A DNA stretch of 64,000 nt from Oscillospiraceae bacterium (GCA_021770845.1 JAETQF010000006.1:45359-109358); one strand, 5' to 3'. Shown: positions 26,608 through 35,292, numbered from the stretch's first letter. Notes: generated by a model not told the origin, from the sequence alone. Program-made: numbers and translations.

Positions 26608-27915
26608 ATGAAGTCCCTGTTCTTCGGCGGCGTCCATCCGGAGGGGCACAAGGAGCTGAGCGCCTCCGTTCCCCTCGCGGCCCTGGCGGCGCCCGCTTTG
26701 GCCATCATCCCCCTGCGCCAGCACATCGGCGCGCCCTGCAAGCCTTTGGTGGCGGTGGGGGATGCGGTGTGCATGGGGCAGAAGATCGGCGACGGCGACG
26801 GGCTGTGCGTCCCCGTCCACGCGCCGGTGTCCGGCGTGGTGGTGGGCATTGAGGATCGGCCCCATCCCGGCGGCGGCACCTGCCCCGCCATTCTCATCAA
26901 AAACGACTTTCTGGATGCGCCCGCCGCCACGGTGCGGCCCTGCGCCAACCCGGAGGGGCTCACCCCCGGGGAGCTGACGTCCGTCCTCCGGGAGGCGGGA
27001 ATCGTGGGCATGGGCGGCGCCGCCTTCCCCACCGGTGTCAAGACGGAGACCGGCGTCGGCGCCACCGATACCCTCATTCTCAACGCCTGCGAGTGCGAGC
27101 CCTATATCACGGCGGACGACGCGCTGATCCGGGCCCGGCCCGGGGACGTGCTCCGGGGGCTGGCCCTGCTGGCCCGGGCCCTGAGCCCGGAGCGGGTGGT
27201 GATCGGCATGGAGGACAACAAGCCCGAGGCCGCCGCCCTGCTGAAGGAGGCGCTGAAGGACTATCCCGGCATGGAGCTGAAGGTGCTGCCCACCCGCTAC
27301 CCCCAGGGGGCGGAGAAGCAGCTGATCCAGGCGGTCACCGGGCGGCAGGTGCCCTCCGGCGGCCTGCCTAAGGACGTGGGCTGCGCCGTGTTCAACGCCG
27401 CCACCGCCGCCGCGGTCTGCTGGGCGGTGTACGAGGGGACGCCCCTCATCGAGCGGGTGGTTACCGTCACCGGCCAGGGGGTGCGCAGCCCCCGGAACCT
27501 GATCGTGCGGGTGGGCACCCCCTTCCAGGAGGTCATCGCCGCCGACGACGGCCTGACGGACGACGTGTGGAAGGTGCTGTCCGGCGGCCCCATGATGGGG
27601 GTGGCCCAGGCGGATCTGTCCGTCCCCGTCACCAAGGCGGTGAACGCCATCGTGTGCCTGTCCTCCGCCCAGAACGGGGAGAGCGAGCATCCGGTGTGCA
27701 TCCGCTGCGGAAAGTGCCTGGAGGTGTGCCCCATGGGGTTGGAGCCCCTGTACCTCTACCGCTTTTCCAACGCCGGGGATCTGGACGCCCTGAAGCGGCT
27801 CCATCTGACCGACTGCATTGAATGCGGCTGCTGCGCCTACGCCTGCCCGGGCAAGGTGCCCTTGGTGAAGGGCTTCCGGGCGGGGAAGCAGGCGCTGAAG
27901 GAGGGTGCGAAATGA
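26608..27915 (+). CDS. rnfC: RnfC-like NADH/ferredoxin electron-transfer subunit
   Basis: A 435-residue cytoplasmic-face subunit. The N-terminal GGVHPEGHKELS and the biotinyl-like loop with VPVHAPVSGVVVGIE lead into the flavin/NADH-binding domain (GMGGAAFPTGVK, NACECEPYITADD). Two [4Fe-4S] sites are intact: CIRCGKCLEVCP starting at Cys364 and CIECGCCAYACP about 40 residues later. AGAGGTG precedes the ATG. In full Rnf complexes it joins the RnfB ferredoxin arm, but no rnfB is present here. Confidence 0.93.
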   Translation: MKSLFFGGVHPEGHKELSASVPLAALAAPALAIIPLRQHIGAPCKPLVAVGDAVCMGQKIGDGDGLCVPVHAPVSGVVVGIEDRPHPGGGTCPAILIKNDFLDAPAATVRPCANPEGLTPGELTSVLREAGIVGMGGAAFPTGVKTETGVGATDTLILNACECEPYITADDALIRARPGDVLRGLALLARALSPERVVIGMEDNKPEAAALLKEALKDYPGMELKVLPTRYPQGAEKQLIQAVTGRQVPSGGLPKDVGCAVFNAATAAAVCWAVYEGTPLIERVVTVTGQGVRSPRNLIVRVGTPFQEVIAADDGLTDDVWKVLSGGPMMGVAQADLSVPVTKAVNAIVCLSSAQNGESEHPVCIRCGKCLEVCPMGLEPLYLYRFSNAGDLDALKRLHLTDCIECGCCAYACPGKVPLVKGFRAGKQALKEGAK

Positions 27916-28886
27916 ATTTGACGGTAAGCGCGTCCCCCCATATCCGGGGGAAGGACACCACCACCCGGCTGATGCTGGACGTGGTCATCGCCCTGCTGCC
28001 GGCGCTGGCGGCGGGGCTGCTGTTCCAGGGCCTTCGGGCCGCGCTGGTGGCGGCGGTGTGCGTGCTGTCCGCCCTGGCGGGGGAGTGGCTGCTGCGGCTC
28101 GTCCTGCGGCAGCACAACACCCTGCCCGACGGCTCCGCCCTGGTGACGGGGCTGCTGCTGGCCCTGACCCTGCCCGCCTCCGTGCCCTACTACGTGGCCG
28201 CCATCGGCGGGCTGTTCGCCGTGGTGGTGGTGAAGGGGCTGTGCGGCGGCCTGGGGCAGAACACCTTTAACCCGGCCCTGGGCGCCCGGGCCTTCCTGAT
28301 GCTGCTGTTCCCCGCCTGCCTCACCCGGTTCCCGGCTTTGGGCACGGCCCTGCCCCTGGGCGGGCTGAGCCCGGCGGACGTGGTTACCGGGGCCACCCCT
28401 CTGCACAGTATGCAGATGCCCGCCCTGCCCGAGGCCTCCCTGGCCGATATGTTCCTGGGCCGGATCGGGGGCTGCATCGGGGAGACCTCCGCCCTGGCCC
28501 TGCTCATTGGCTGCGGCTGGCTGGTGTTCCGGCGGGTGATCAGCCTGCGCATTCCCGCCGCCTATCTGGGGACGGTGGCCGTCCTCACCCTGGTGTTCCC
28601 CAAGGGGGACAGCCCCATCCTGTGGATGGCGTACAGCCTGTTGGGCGGCGGCGTGCTGCTGGGGGCCATCTTTATGGCCACCGACTACGCCACCTCCCCC
28701 GTGGGCCCCGCGGCCCAGGTGGTGTATGGGATCGGCTGCGGCGTGCTGACGGTGGTGTTCCGCTATACGGGCCTGTTCCCGGAGGGGGTCACCTACGCGA
28801 TTTTGATCATGAACGCCGCCGCGTGGCTGCTGGATCGGTATCTGGTGCCCAGGCGCTTCGGCACAGGAAAGGAGGGGGCGCGATGA
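27912..28886 (+). CDS. rnfD: RnfD-like membrane flavoprotein subunit
   Basis: A 324-residue membrane protein with about nine or ten helices. The threonine in VTGATPLHSMQ (about residue 160) matches the covalent FMN site of RnfD/NqrB. GLGQNTFNPALGAR, the FMN- or quinone-site signature of the family, is also present. Its ATG overlaps the rnfC stop (ATGA) and its stop overlaps the rnfG start, so the three genes are translationally coupled. Confidence 0.93.
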   Translation: MNLTVSASPHIRGKDTTTRLMLDVVIALLPALAAGLLFQGLRAALVAAVCVLSALAGEWLLRLVLRQHNTLPDGSALVTGLLLALTLPASVPYYVAAIGGLFAVVVVKGLCGGLGQNTFNPALGARAFLMLLFPACLTRFPALGTALPLGGLSPADVVTGATPLHSMQMPALPEASLADMFLGRIGGCIGETSALALLIGCGWLVFRRVISLRIPAAYLGTVAVLTLVFPKGDSPILWMAYSLLGGGVLLGAIFMATDYATSPVGPAAQVVYGIGCGVLTVVFRYTGLFPEGVTYAILIMNAAAWLLDRYLVPRRFGTGKEGAR

Positions 28887-29425
28887 AGGGGAAGCAGTTT
28901 ATCGCCCCGGCTGCCGCCCTTGTTGTGGCGGCCGCGGTGCTGCTGGGCGTCTCCGCCGCCCTGGGCGGGACGGCCCGGAGCAGCGAGGAGGCGGCCCGGA
29001 CGGAGATCATGTCCTATATGCTGCCCAGCCGCCCCGCCTCCTTCACGGAGGAGCCCTATGACGGGGAGGACGAGAGCATCCGCCGGGTGTTCAAGGCGGA
29101 GGACGGGTACGTTTTAGAGGTGGAGACCGACGGCTATGTGGGCCCTATGACCCTGTGGGTAGGGGTGACTAACGAGGGGACGGTATCCGGCGTGACGGTG
29201 CGGGATCACGGGGAGACCTTCGGCCTGGGCCGGGGGGCTCAGACCAACGCCCCCTTCCTGCTGCAATTCCTGGGCACCGCCGGGGAGGCCGCCGTGGGGG
29301 AGGACGTCGACGCCCTCACCGGGGCCACTGTCACCAGCAAGGCGGTGACCCGGGCGGTGAACGCCGCCGCCGCCTTTGTCACCGGCGCGGACGTCTCCTC
29401 CGGCGCCACAGAATGGGAGGGCTGA
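28883..29425 (+). CDS. rnfG: RnfG-like FMN-binding protein
   Basis: A 180-residue protein with one N-terminal membrane anchor and a single extracytoplasmic FMN-binding domain. The flavinylation motif is LTGATVTSKAV near the C-terminus; DHGETFGLG is the usual upstream segment. ApbE encoded three genes upstream would attach FMN to the motif's second threonine. AAAGGAGGGGG lies before the ATG, which overlaps the rnfD stop. Confidence 0.92.
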   Translation: MKGKQFIAPAAALVVAAAVLLGVSAALGGTARSSEEAARTEIMSYMLPSRPASFTEEPYDGEDESIRRVFKAEDGYVLEVETDGYVGPMTLWVGVTNEGTVSGVTVRDHGETFGLGRGAQTNAPFLLQFLGTAGEAAVGEDVDALTGATVTSKAVTRAVNAAAAFVTGADVSSGATEWEG

Positions 29426-29426
29426 C

Positions 29427-29870
29427 ATGAAGCACAATCCGTTGAAACAAAGCGCGCTGCTGGCCATTGTGGTGGGCGTGGCCTGTCTGGCCCTAACGCT
29501 GGTCGGGGCGCTGGCCCCGCTGGCCGTCCGGCCCAAGCTCGACCTGGTGATGATCCTGGGGCTCAGCCTCATCGCCCTGACCCTGGACGCCTACCTGGGC
29601 GCCCCCTCCCAGCCGTCCTGGCCGGCCCTGCTGGCCAACACGGCGCTGGGCGGGATTACCTTCGGCCTGCTGCCCTGGTGCGCCGGGGTGGCGGGGACGG
29701 TTCCCGTCTGGACGCTGGGCCTGGCGGGGGCGGCGGTATTCGGGATCGCCTCCCTGCTGTACTCCGCGGCGCTGGAGCGCATCGCCACCGGCGGCAAGGC
29801 GCCCCTGGCCCCGGCGGGCACTGCCCTGATGCTCTATCTGGCGGGCCAGTGCCTGAGCGGACTTCTCTAA
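29427..29870 (+). CDS. small four-helix membrane protein at the end of the rnf operon
   Basis: A 147-residue protein with about four membrane helices (near 8-28, 35-55, 65-115 as two, 125-145). It is too short for RnfA or RnfE and lacks their conserved cysteine-containing helices; its only cysteines are isolated. I do not recognise a family. GGGAGG lies before the ATG and it starts one base after the rnfG stop, so it is part of the operon and may replace a missing membrane subunit. Confidence 0.65.
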   Translation: MKHNPLKQSALLAIVVGVACLALTLVGALAPLAVRPKLDLVMILGLSLIALTLDAYLGAPSQPSWPALLANTALGGITFGLLPWCAGVAGTVPVWTLGLAGAAVFGIASLLYSAALERIATGGKAPLAPAGTALMLYLAGQCLSGLL

Positions 29871-29881
29871 TACTGTTTCTT

Positions 29882-29907
29882 GATAAAAAGGTGAAAACCT
29901 TTTTATC
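29882..29907 (+). terminator. terminator of the redox operon
   Basis: An 11-bp stem with a GAAA tetraloop (29882-29892 with 29897-29907) whose 3' arm holds five T. The uridine run is inside the stem, so strength is uncertain. Confidence 0.5.
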
Positions 29908-30024
29908 GCGGCGCTTTGCACCGCCGCGCCTGCGGCGCGCCAAGAAAAGTATTGACAACATTCTTGACGGCTTCGCCGTCGGGCCGCGTTCCGCGGCCCC
30001 ATAAAACGGTTTCACCGTTTTATG
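29907..30024 (+). repeat. array of abutting hairpins, REP- or MITE-like
   Basis: After the terminator comes a CGCGGCG/CGCCGCG stem (29907-29928), then three hairpins end to end: 29966-29980, 29981-29999 and 30000-30024, with stems of 6, 8 and 11 bp, all with the same TTC loop. No reading frame runs through. The regular design suggests a mobile palindromic element or a structured RNA rather than simple termination. Confidence 0.6.
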
Positions 30025-30048
30025 GAGAATTAGTATAATCCAATGAAA

Positions 30049-30099
30049 CAGCCCCGCCCAACCGTCAGGCCGCCGGCCTGTCCGGATTGGGCGGGGCTG
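30049..30099 (-). terminator. terminator after the HD-GYP/GGDEF gene
   Basis: A 13-bp outer stem (30049-30061 with 30087-30099) encloses a second 6-bp hairpin. TTTCATTGG follows on the minus strand. Confidence 0.65.
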
Positions 30100-30142
30100 C
30101 TGCTTTGCCGCGCCGGTTCAGATATTGTCTGCGGAGCGGGGC

Positions 30143-32581
30143 TCAGCTCCAGAGCTCCACCGCGTTCTGCTGCTTTTTGGCCTTGCGCAGCATCTCGTCC
30201 GCCCGCTGCATCAGCACCGCCGGAATGTCCGGGCCGAAGGCACCGCCGATGCTGACGGTGAGGGGCTGCCCGTCCTCAATGCCGTCTATGGAGAGGGCGG
30301 AGACGCCGCCGCGAATCTTCTGGAGCGTTGCCTCAAAGGCGTCTGGGGAGATGGAGTCGAACAGGATCACGAACTCATCGCCGTCATATCGCACCAGCGC
30401 GTCCGGACTGCGGATCTCCTGGCCGATGGCCCTGGCGATGGAGAGGAGCGCCTTGTCTCCGGCTGCGCGGCCGTATCTGTCGTTGAGAAGGCTGAAGTGA
30501 TCCACGTTGACGATGGCCAGGGCGGCGCTGTTGCTCAGCTCCCTGAGCCTCATGTCGTAATAGCGCCGGTTATAGGCGTTGGTGAGGGGATCCAGCAGCA
30601 GCTTTTGATTGAGATCGGCAATGGAACGGCTGGGCAGCTGCTGCCCGTTTTCGCTGAGCAGGGCGTCGTCCGTGATCCGGGTCAGCATTTCCAGCACCAG
30701 CGGGGTGCCGTCCACCTCGATGTACTGGGAGACGACGTAGAACACCTCATGATCAAAAAAGACGATTTTCGCGCACTTCTTTTGAGTGGTCAGGCACTTG
30801 GCGGAGACGCAGTTGTCGCACTGGCTGGTCTGCCTCCAAAGATCATAACAGTGATGGCCGCACTTGGAGAGCGTCCCGCTGCTGTCCAATTCCACAACGC
30901 TCTGATCCGAGGGGTCAACCAGCCGGACATTGTATACCATGAATTTGAGGGCGTTGATCAGATACCAGGCGCTCCGGCCGGTCATGGCGCTGCTCCCGGG
31001 GGAGAGCTCCTCCCGCTGGCCGGCGCCGGCGTCCCGGCTGAATACCCCTTCCACGGGGATCAGACGGCCCGCCACCTCCGTGTACCGCTGTGCGTCGGCG
31101 GAGTCCCAGATAGTCCGCATCACGCACTGATACCGCTGGGGCGCTTCGCCGTGAGCGTTCACCACAAGCTCGTCCAGCACCAGAGGGCGCCCGCTGGTGG
31201 CCGCCGCCAGCTTGTCCCTCAGCCGTTCTATCGCCTGGGCGCCGCAGTCCCAGGGGAAGGCTTGCCCCTGCCCGAGGCTGATGACGGACTCCTCCACGTC
31301 AAAAAGCTCCCGGCCGGCCTTGTTTAGGTGGAGGACAGGCGGGAATACGCTGTAATAGAACGCGGCGCAGGGCCCGTTGAAAAAGAACTTTGACCGCAGC
31401 CGCTCCCGGGTCAGGGTCTGCATGATCTTGTCGGAGGAAAACAGGCCGTTTTCCCGGGAATGGGCCAGAACGTCCGCAACCAGAAGCTGACTGGAGACCG
31501 TACCGTCCCCGATGACATCCTTGGAGACACGGGACGGATTTTTCAGCCTGTCCAGGATCTCGGACAGGCAGTCCAGCAGCAGGGGGTGAAAGGCCCCGCA
31601 CTGTCCCTCCCGGATCATCTGCATGGCCTGATCCGGGGTGTGGGCCGGCTTATAGCACCGCTCGCTGGTCAGCGCGTCGTACACGTCGGCCACGGACACC
31701 ACCTGGGCCGCGATGGGGATCTCGTCCCCCTTCAGCCCGTCCGGGTAGCCCCGGCCGTCGTACCGCTCGTGATGCCAGCGGCAGATCTCATAGGTCATTC
31801 GGATCAGGGGGCTCGCGTTCTCCTGATGGAGCAGGGGCTCCACCATGTCGGCGCCCGCCATGGCGTGCCCCTTGATGATCTGGAACTCCTCGTCCGTCAG
31901 CTTGCCCGGCTTGTTGAGAATTTCCTCGGGCACGGACATCTTTCCGATGTCGTGCAGGGAGGAGGCGGTGATGATCTGGAGCATCTCCTCCTTGGACAGG
32001 GGATACTGGTTTGTTTTTTTCATCAGCTCGTTCAGCAGCAGCCCGGTGATGTGCCGGATGTTCTGGACGTGGGCGCCGCTCTCGCCGTTGCGGGTTTCGA
32101 CAATATGGGAGAGGATGGAAACCATGGCGGCGCTGCTTTCGTTTTCCCGGATGACCTCGTCCACCAGGGCATTGGACAGCTCCCGGTGCTTGCTGGACAG
32201 CGCGATGGTGTTGGCGATGCGGTGGCAGACGACCCGCTCGTCATAGGGGCGCTGGATCAGCTCGCTGGCCCCCAGGCGGTAGGAGGTCTCAATATTTTCA
32301 GGCGTATATTCCGAGGAGATCATAATGACGGGAAGAAAATCCAGCCATCCGCACTCCTTCATGACCTTGAGGAACTCAAAGCCGTCCATATTCGGCATAA
32401 CAATATCCAGCAGCACCAGGGAAAATTCCTCGGCACGCTCCTGGAGGATCAGCACGGCCTCTTTTCCGTCGCACGCCTCCTCCAGCAGGTAATCCTTGGC
32501 CAGCATACTGGTCATCACCAAACGGTTGAATCTCGAATCATCCACAATGAGAATTTTATATTTCTTGTTCATATCCAGCAT
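30143..32581 (-). CDS. receiver/HD-GYP/GGDEF cyclic-di-GMP regulator
   Basis: An 812-residue protein predicted to break down and possibly make cyclic-di-GMP. Receiver domain: 1-125, phosphorylated Asp59 (LLDIVMPNMDG). HD-GYP phosphodiesterase: about 140-340, with His210-Asp211 (SLHDIGK), HHERYDGRGYPDG and DVYDALTS. A PAS-like region (about 380-650) contains a cysteine-rich CGHHC...CDNC...KC segment. GGDEF domain: about 655-812, with its signature changed to DGDEF at 733-737. GGGGGG precedes the ATG; a second ATG three codons later is possible. Its kinase is unknown; two hybrid kinases lie 7-14 kb away. Confidence 0.9.
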   Translation of the reverse strand: MLDMNKKYKILIVDDSRFNRLVMTSMLAKDYLLEEACDGKEAVLILQERAEEFSLVLLDIVMPNMDGFEFLKVMKECGWLDFLPVIMISSEYTPENIETSYRLGASELIQRPYDERVVCHRIANTIALSSKHRELSNALVDEVIRENESSAAMVSILSHIVETRNGESGAHVQNIRHITGLLLNELMKKTNQYPLSKEEMLQIITASSLHDIGKMSVPEEILNKPGKLTDEEFQIIKGHAMAGADMVEPLLHQENASPLIRMTYEICRWHHERYDGRGYPDGLKGDEIPIAAQVVSVADVYDALTSERCYKPAHTPDQAMQMIREGQCGAFHPLLLDCLSEILDRLKNPSRVSKDVIGDGTVSSQLLVADVLAHSRENGLFSSDKIMQTLTRERLRSKFFFNGPCAAFYYSVFPPVLHLNKAGRELFDVEESVISLGQGQAFPWDCGAQAIERLRDKLAAATSGRPLVLDELVVNAHGEAPQRYQCVMRTIWDSADAQRYTEVAGRLIPVEGVFSRDAGAGQREELSPGSSAMTGRSAWYLINALKFMVYNVRLVDPSDQSVVELDSSGTLSKCGHHCYDLWRQTSQCDNCVSAKCLTTQKKCAKIVFFDHEVFYVVSQYIEVDGTPLVLEMLTRITDDALLSENGQQLPSRSIADLNQKLLLDPLTNAYNRRYYDMRLRELSNSAALAIVNVDHFSLLNDRYGRAAGDKALLSIARAIGQEIRSPDALVRYDGDEFVILFDSISPDAFEATLQKIRGGVSALSIDGIEDGQPLTVSIGGAFGPDIPAVLMQRADEMLRKAKKQQNAVELWS

Positions 32582-32766
32582 CGCGCCCCCCAGCGGTTCG
32601 GATTAATCTTGCGGCTTTGCGGCCCGGAGCTGTTCCGGGTCAGTCGAAAGCGGGTACAGCCCCACAAGCGGCTGTTTTCTGGATGCGTCACCTCCAGGTA
32701 TGCGTTCTGAACGCGCGGGTTGTGCCCAATGGTTCCAGGCAGCGCGGCAATCAGAAAATTTTTACT

Positions 32767-32796
32767 ATTATAGCATCCGCACGCCTATAATTGCAA
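32767..32796 (-). promoter_or_regulatory. promoter of the HD-GYP/GGDEF gene
   Basis: On the minus strand TTGCAA (32791-32796), 18 bases, perfect TATAAT (32767-32772). A TATAAT also reads on the plus strand at 32786-32791, but its -35 is weak. The predicted leader is about 180 bases. Confidence 0.6.
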
Positions 32797-33193
32797 GGGT
32801 GATCTTGTTAACAGATAGGTAAAACCTGCCAAACATCAGTTTCGTTCAAACGCCTCTGCCACCTGCGCCAGCGGCTCGCGGATGGGCAGCGCTTCTGGAT
32901 GGGTACATGGCGGCAGAAATGGAACAAGCCGAAGCTGTATTGCCCGGAACAAGGGCGCAATGGCGGATATGGACAATCGGCTGCGCCGGAGCTTTTTGCC
33001 AGCAACAAGTATAAGTCCTCTGATTTCTGCAAAAATCGGAGGACTTTCTTTTATGTTCTGAACTTGTAGGACAGGCGGCCCGCTCCCGGGATTGGATGGG
33101 GGTTCCCCGCCTTCCCTCCGGTGCTTCGCTGCCGCGCAGAATCAGATCATCCTCAAACTGGCCCCTCGCCTGATATTCAAAGTGGGCGACCGG
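32797..33193. other. gene-free stretch with an isolated terminator hairpin
   Basis: About 400 bases with no supportable gene. A 36-codon open frame from an ATG near 32910 to 33014 has no ribosome site or recognisable sequence. At 33014-33045 a 13-bp stem with one G-U pair is followed by TTTCTTTT on the plus strand, although no plus-strand gene precedes it. The stretch may encode a small RNA or be the remains of a lost gene. Confidence 0.4.
33014..33053 (+). terminator. orphan intrinsic terminator
   Basis: Stem 33014-33026 with 33033-33045, 6-base loop, then TTTCTTTT. It could also weakly serve the AraC gene on the other strand. Confidence 0.6.
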
Positions 33194-34105
33194 CTAATTC
33201 TTGGGCAGCGTGATGGTGGGGGTACAAGCAAAAATGGAATTCGCATATTCTGTGGGGGACATTCCGGTAATTTTGCGGAATTGTACGGAAAAGTGATGGA
33301 CGGAGCTGTAACAAAATTCTTCTGCAATTTCCGTGAAATTCTTATTCCCAGTACAGATCAGGAATTTTGCCTCCTCCATGCGCAATTGGGTCAGGTAATG
33401 CATCACGCTGGTGCCCAAGCATTGTTGAAACGCCTTTTGCAGCTGCGACCGGCTGATGTTGGTGAATTGACAAATATCCTCTAAAGAGATCCTGTTGTGC
33501 AGATTCTGCTTCATAAAGAAAACGGCGTTATCCACATAGCCGGAAGCCAAGCGGTTATTGCTGTTTTTCTCCGAGGGAGAATCCCTTCGGATCAGGCGAA
33601 TCAGCAGCAGCTCTATCATCATAGTCAGAATCTGCTCGCTGGCAAATCTGCTGTCGGCTCGGCGCTGAACGGACATAGGGGGGAATATCAGAGATTTAGC
33701 GGAGTAGCTGTCTTTGGCCTCCTGCAGCAGGATTCCCATTTGCTGGCGCATAATCTCATCGATACAGAAACGGGTGTTGTGCATAAAAAAGGACATGGCG
33801 GGGCTGCTGCACTGGAAGGATATTACCAGAATATTATGGCTGGCAATGTTGTTGGCGTATGTCCTGTGAAATTCCATGGGCCGGAAGAAGATCAGCTCTC
33901 CCTGCTCCACGTGAAGGGGCCCGTCCATCTGATCCGTATCCACAATCAGCTCTCCCCGGTCAACATACATAAATTCCCAGAAATTATGCCGTTCCCCGCT
34001 GAAATAGTAATTCTTATGGTTCTCAAAGTAATGAACCGTATACAGCTGGTCTAAAATAACCTCTCTGCGGGGGATAACAGGGGTATACATACGGGTGGAA
34101 TCCAT
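33194..34105 (-). CDS. AraC-family transcriptional regulator
   Basis: A 303-residue regulator. The N-terminal half is a cupin-like sugar-sensing domain (HNFWEFMYVDRGEL, GELIFFRPMEFH). The C-terminal 100 residues hold two helix-turn-helix motifs (ISLEDICQFTNISRSQLQKAF and ITGMSPTEY as the end of the second). AAAGGAGG lies 5 bases before the ATG. It is divergent from a sugar ABC importer, the usual layout for a local activator. Base composition is clearly richer in A and T than in most of the window, which suggests transfer. Confidence 0.9.
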   Translation of the reverse strand: MDSTRMYTPVIPRREVILDQLYTVHYFENHKNYYFSGERHNFWEFMYVDRGELIVDTDQMDGPLHVEQGELIFFRPMEFHRTYANNIASHNILVISFQCSSPAMSFFMHNTRFCIDEIMRQQMGILLQEAKDSYSAKSLIFPPMSVQRRADSRFASEQILTMMIELLLIRLIRRDSPSEKNSNNRLASGYVDNAVFFMKQNLHNRISLEDICQFTNISRSQLQKAFQQCLGTSVMHYLTQLRMEEAKFLICTGNKNFTEIAEEFCYSSVHHFSVQFRKITGMSPTEYANSIFACTPTITLPKN

Positions 34106-34154
34106 ATAAGCCTCCTTTAACTATCGTCTCTTAAAATTGATGCGGATGAGACTT

Positions 34155-34211
34155 TTGCGAACAAATACGGGCATTTTACACAAATACACAGGACAAGCCC
34201 TGTGGTATTAT
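34155..34211 (+). promoter_or_regulatory. candidate AraC-type control region for the sugar ABC operon
   Basis: ACAAATAC occurs twice in direct orientation (34161-34168 and 34180-34187), 19 bases apart, followed by an inverted repeat CACAGG-N6-CCTGTG (34187-34204) and a TATTAT -10-like box (34206-34211). Direct repeats with such spacing are typical AraC-family sites. Farther down, a GGAACCT/AGGTTCC pair (about 34222 and 34282) could form a leader stem. The -35 is weak, as expected for an activated promoter. Confidence 0.5.
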
Positions 34212-34371
34212 AGATAATAAGTAAAGGAACCTGTATGGTTTTCGCAATGGGACTACGCAGATCTTCCGTTCCAATTATACATAGGTTCCAGCTGCATTTC
34301 AATATTAAAATAATGGCGTACGGAAACGGCCTGAGCGGCCGGCAAGTTATCGCAATCAGGAGGGGGATACC

Positions 34372-35280
34372 ATGGGTGGAAACTCAACAATGAAAAAATC
34401 AATCCGGCGGATGGCGCTGCTGTTTTTACTGCCGGCACTGGCCATGTATCTGATGCTGTTTCTATATCCGGCGGCGCGGGCTTTTTATATCAGCCTGTTC
34501 GACTGGAACGGATTTACCAGCAGTATGAAATTCGTCGGCCTGAGCAACTTCCGGGAATTGTTTGGGGACGTGTCTTTTTGGTCTGTGGCGGTGAAGAACT
34601 CGCTGATGATCACGTTTGTAGGGGGCGCCCTGGTTTTCGCGGTGGCCTTTTTGCTCTGCGCGGTGCTTTCTACAGAGATTAAGGGAAAGAAATTTTTCCG
34701 GGCGCTGATTTTCTTCCCCTCAGTGGTCAATCCCATCGCCATTGCCATCCTCTGGACGTTCATTTATAACAGCAAATGGGGCCTGCTGAACAATTTCCTG
34801 GGCCTGTTCGGCATAGAGGGGATTGTGTGGATGGATCCGGCGATTCTGCCGTGGTCTATTTTGGTGGCGATGGTCTGGATGTACAGCGGCTTCTACTGCG
34901 TGATCCTGCTGGCCGCGTTGGATCGGGTTCCCATGAGCTATATTGAAGCGGCCCGCCTGGCCGGCGCCAGTGAGTTCACCATTTTCTTCAAAATCAAGAT
35001 CCCGATGATCTGGGATGTTTTGGTTACGGCCCTGACCCTGTGGGGCATCAATTCCATCAAGGAATTTGCGCTGCTGTATGCGTGGGGCGGCGGCGTGGAC
35101 ATCCCGCCGGCCGGAGCCACCAACATTGCCGTCAAAATGTATATTACGGCCTTTGGTAAGCGCGTAACCATCTACCGCATGGGCTACAGCACCGCCATGG
35201 GCGTGCTGATGTTCCTGTCCGTGGCGCTGATCGTCGCCCTGGTTGCCATGATTATGAAGCGCGACAAGGTGGAGTATTGA
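34372..35280 (+). CDS. carbohydrate ABC transporter permease (MalF/UgpA type)
   Basis: A 302-residue inner-membrane subunit with six helices. The ATPase-contact EAA loop reads EAARLAGASEFTIFFKIKIPM (in part) about 200 residues in. The N-terminal LFLLPALAMYLMLFLYPAARAFYIS is typical of CUT1 importers. AGGAGGGGG precedes the ATG. It is first of permease-permease-binding protein; no ATPase gene is nearby, so a shared MsmK-type ATPase is likely. Confidence 0.93.
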   Translation: MGGNSTMKKSIRRMALLFLLPALAMYLMLFLYPAARAFYISLFDWNGFTSSMKFVGLSNFRELFGDVSFWSVAVKNSLMITFVGGALVFAVAFLLCAVLSTEIKGKKFFRALIFFPSVVNPIAIAILWTFIYNSKWGLLNNFLGLFGIEGIVWMDPAILPWSILVAMVWMYSGFYCVILLAALDRVPMSYIEAARLAGASEFTIFFKIKIPMIWDVLVTALTLWGINSIKEFALLYAWGGGVDIPPAGATNIAVKMYITAFGKRVTIYRMGYSTAMGVLMFLSVALIVALVAMIMKRDKVEY

Positions 35281-35292
35281 GGAGGCATAACG

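Noticed and set aside
29427..29870. Small membrane protein considered as RnfA or RnfE
   Set aside because: 147 residues and four helices against about 190-230 residues and six helices, and no matching cysteine-containing helix motif.
32910..33014. 36-codon frame in the gap upstream of the AraC gene's end
   Set aside because: No ribosome site and no recognisable sequence; kept only as part of the possible remnant.
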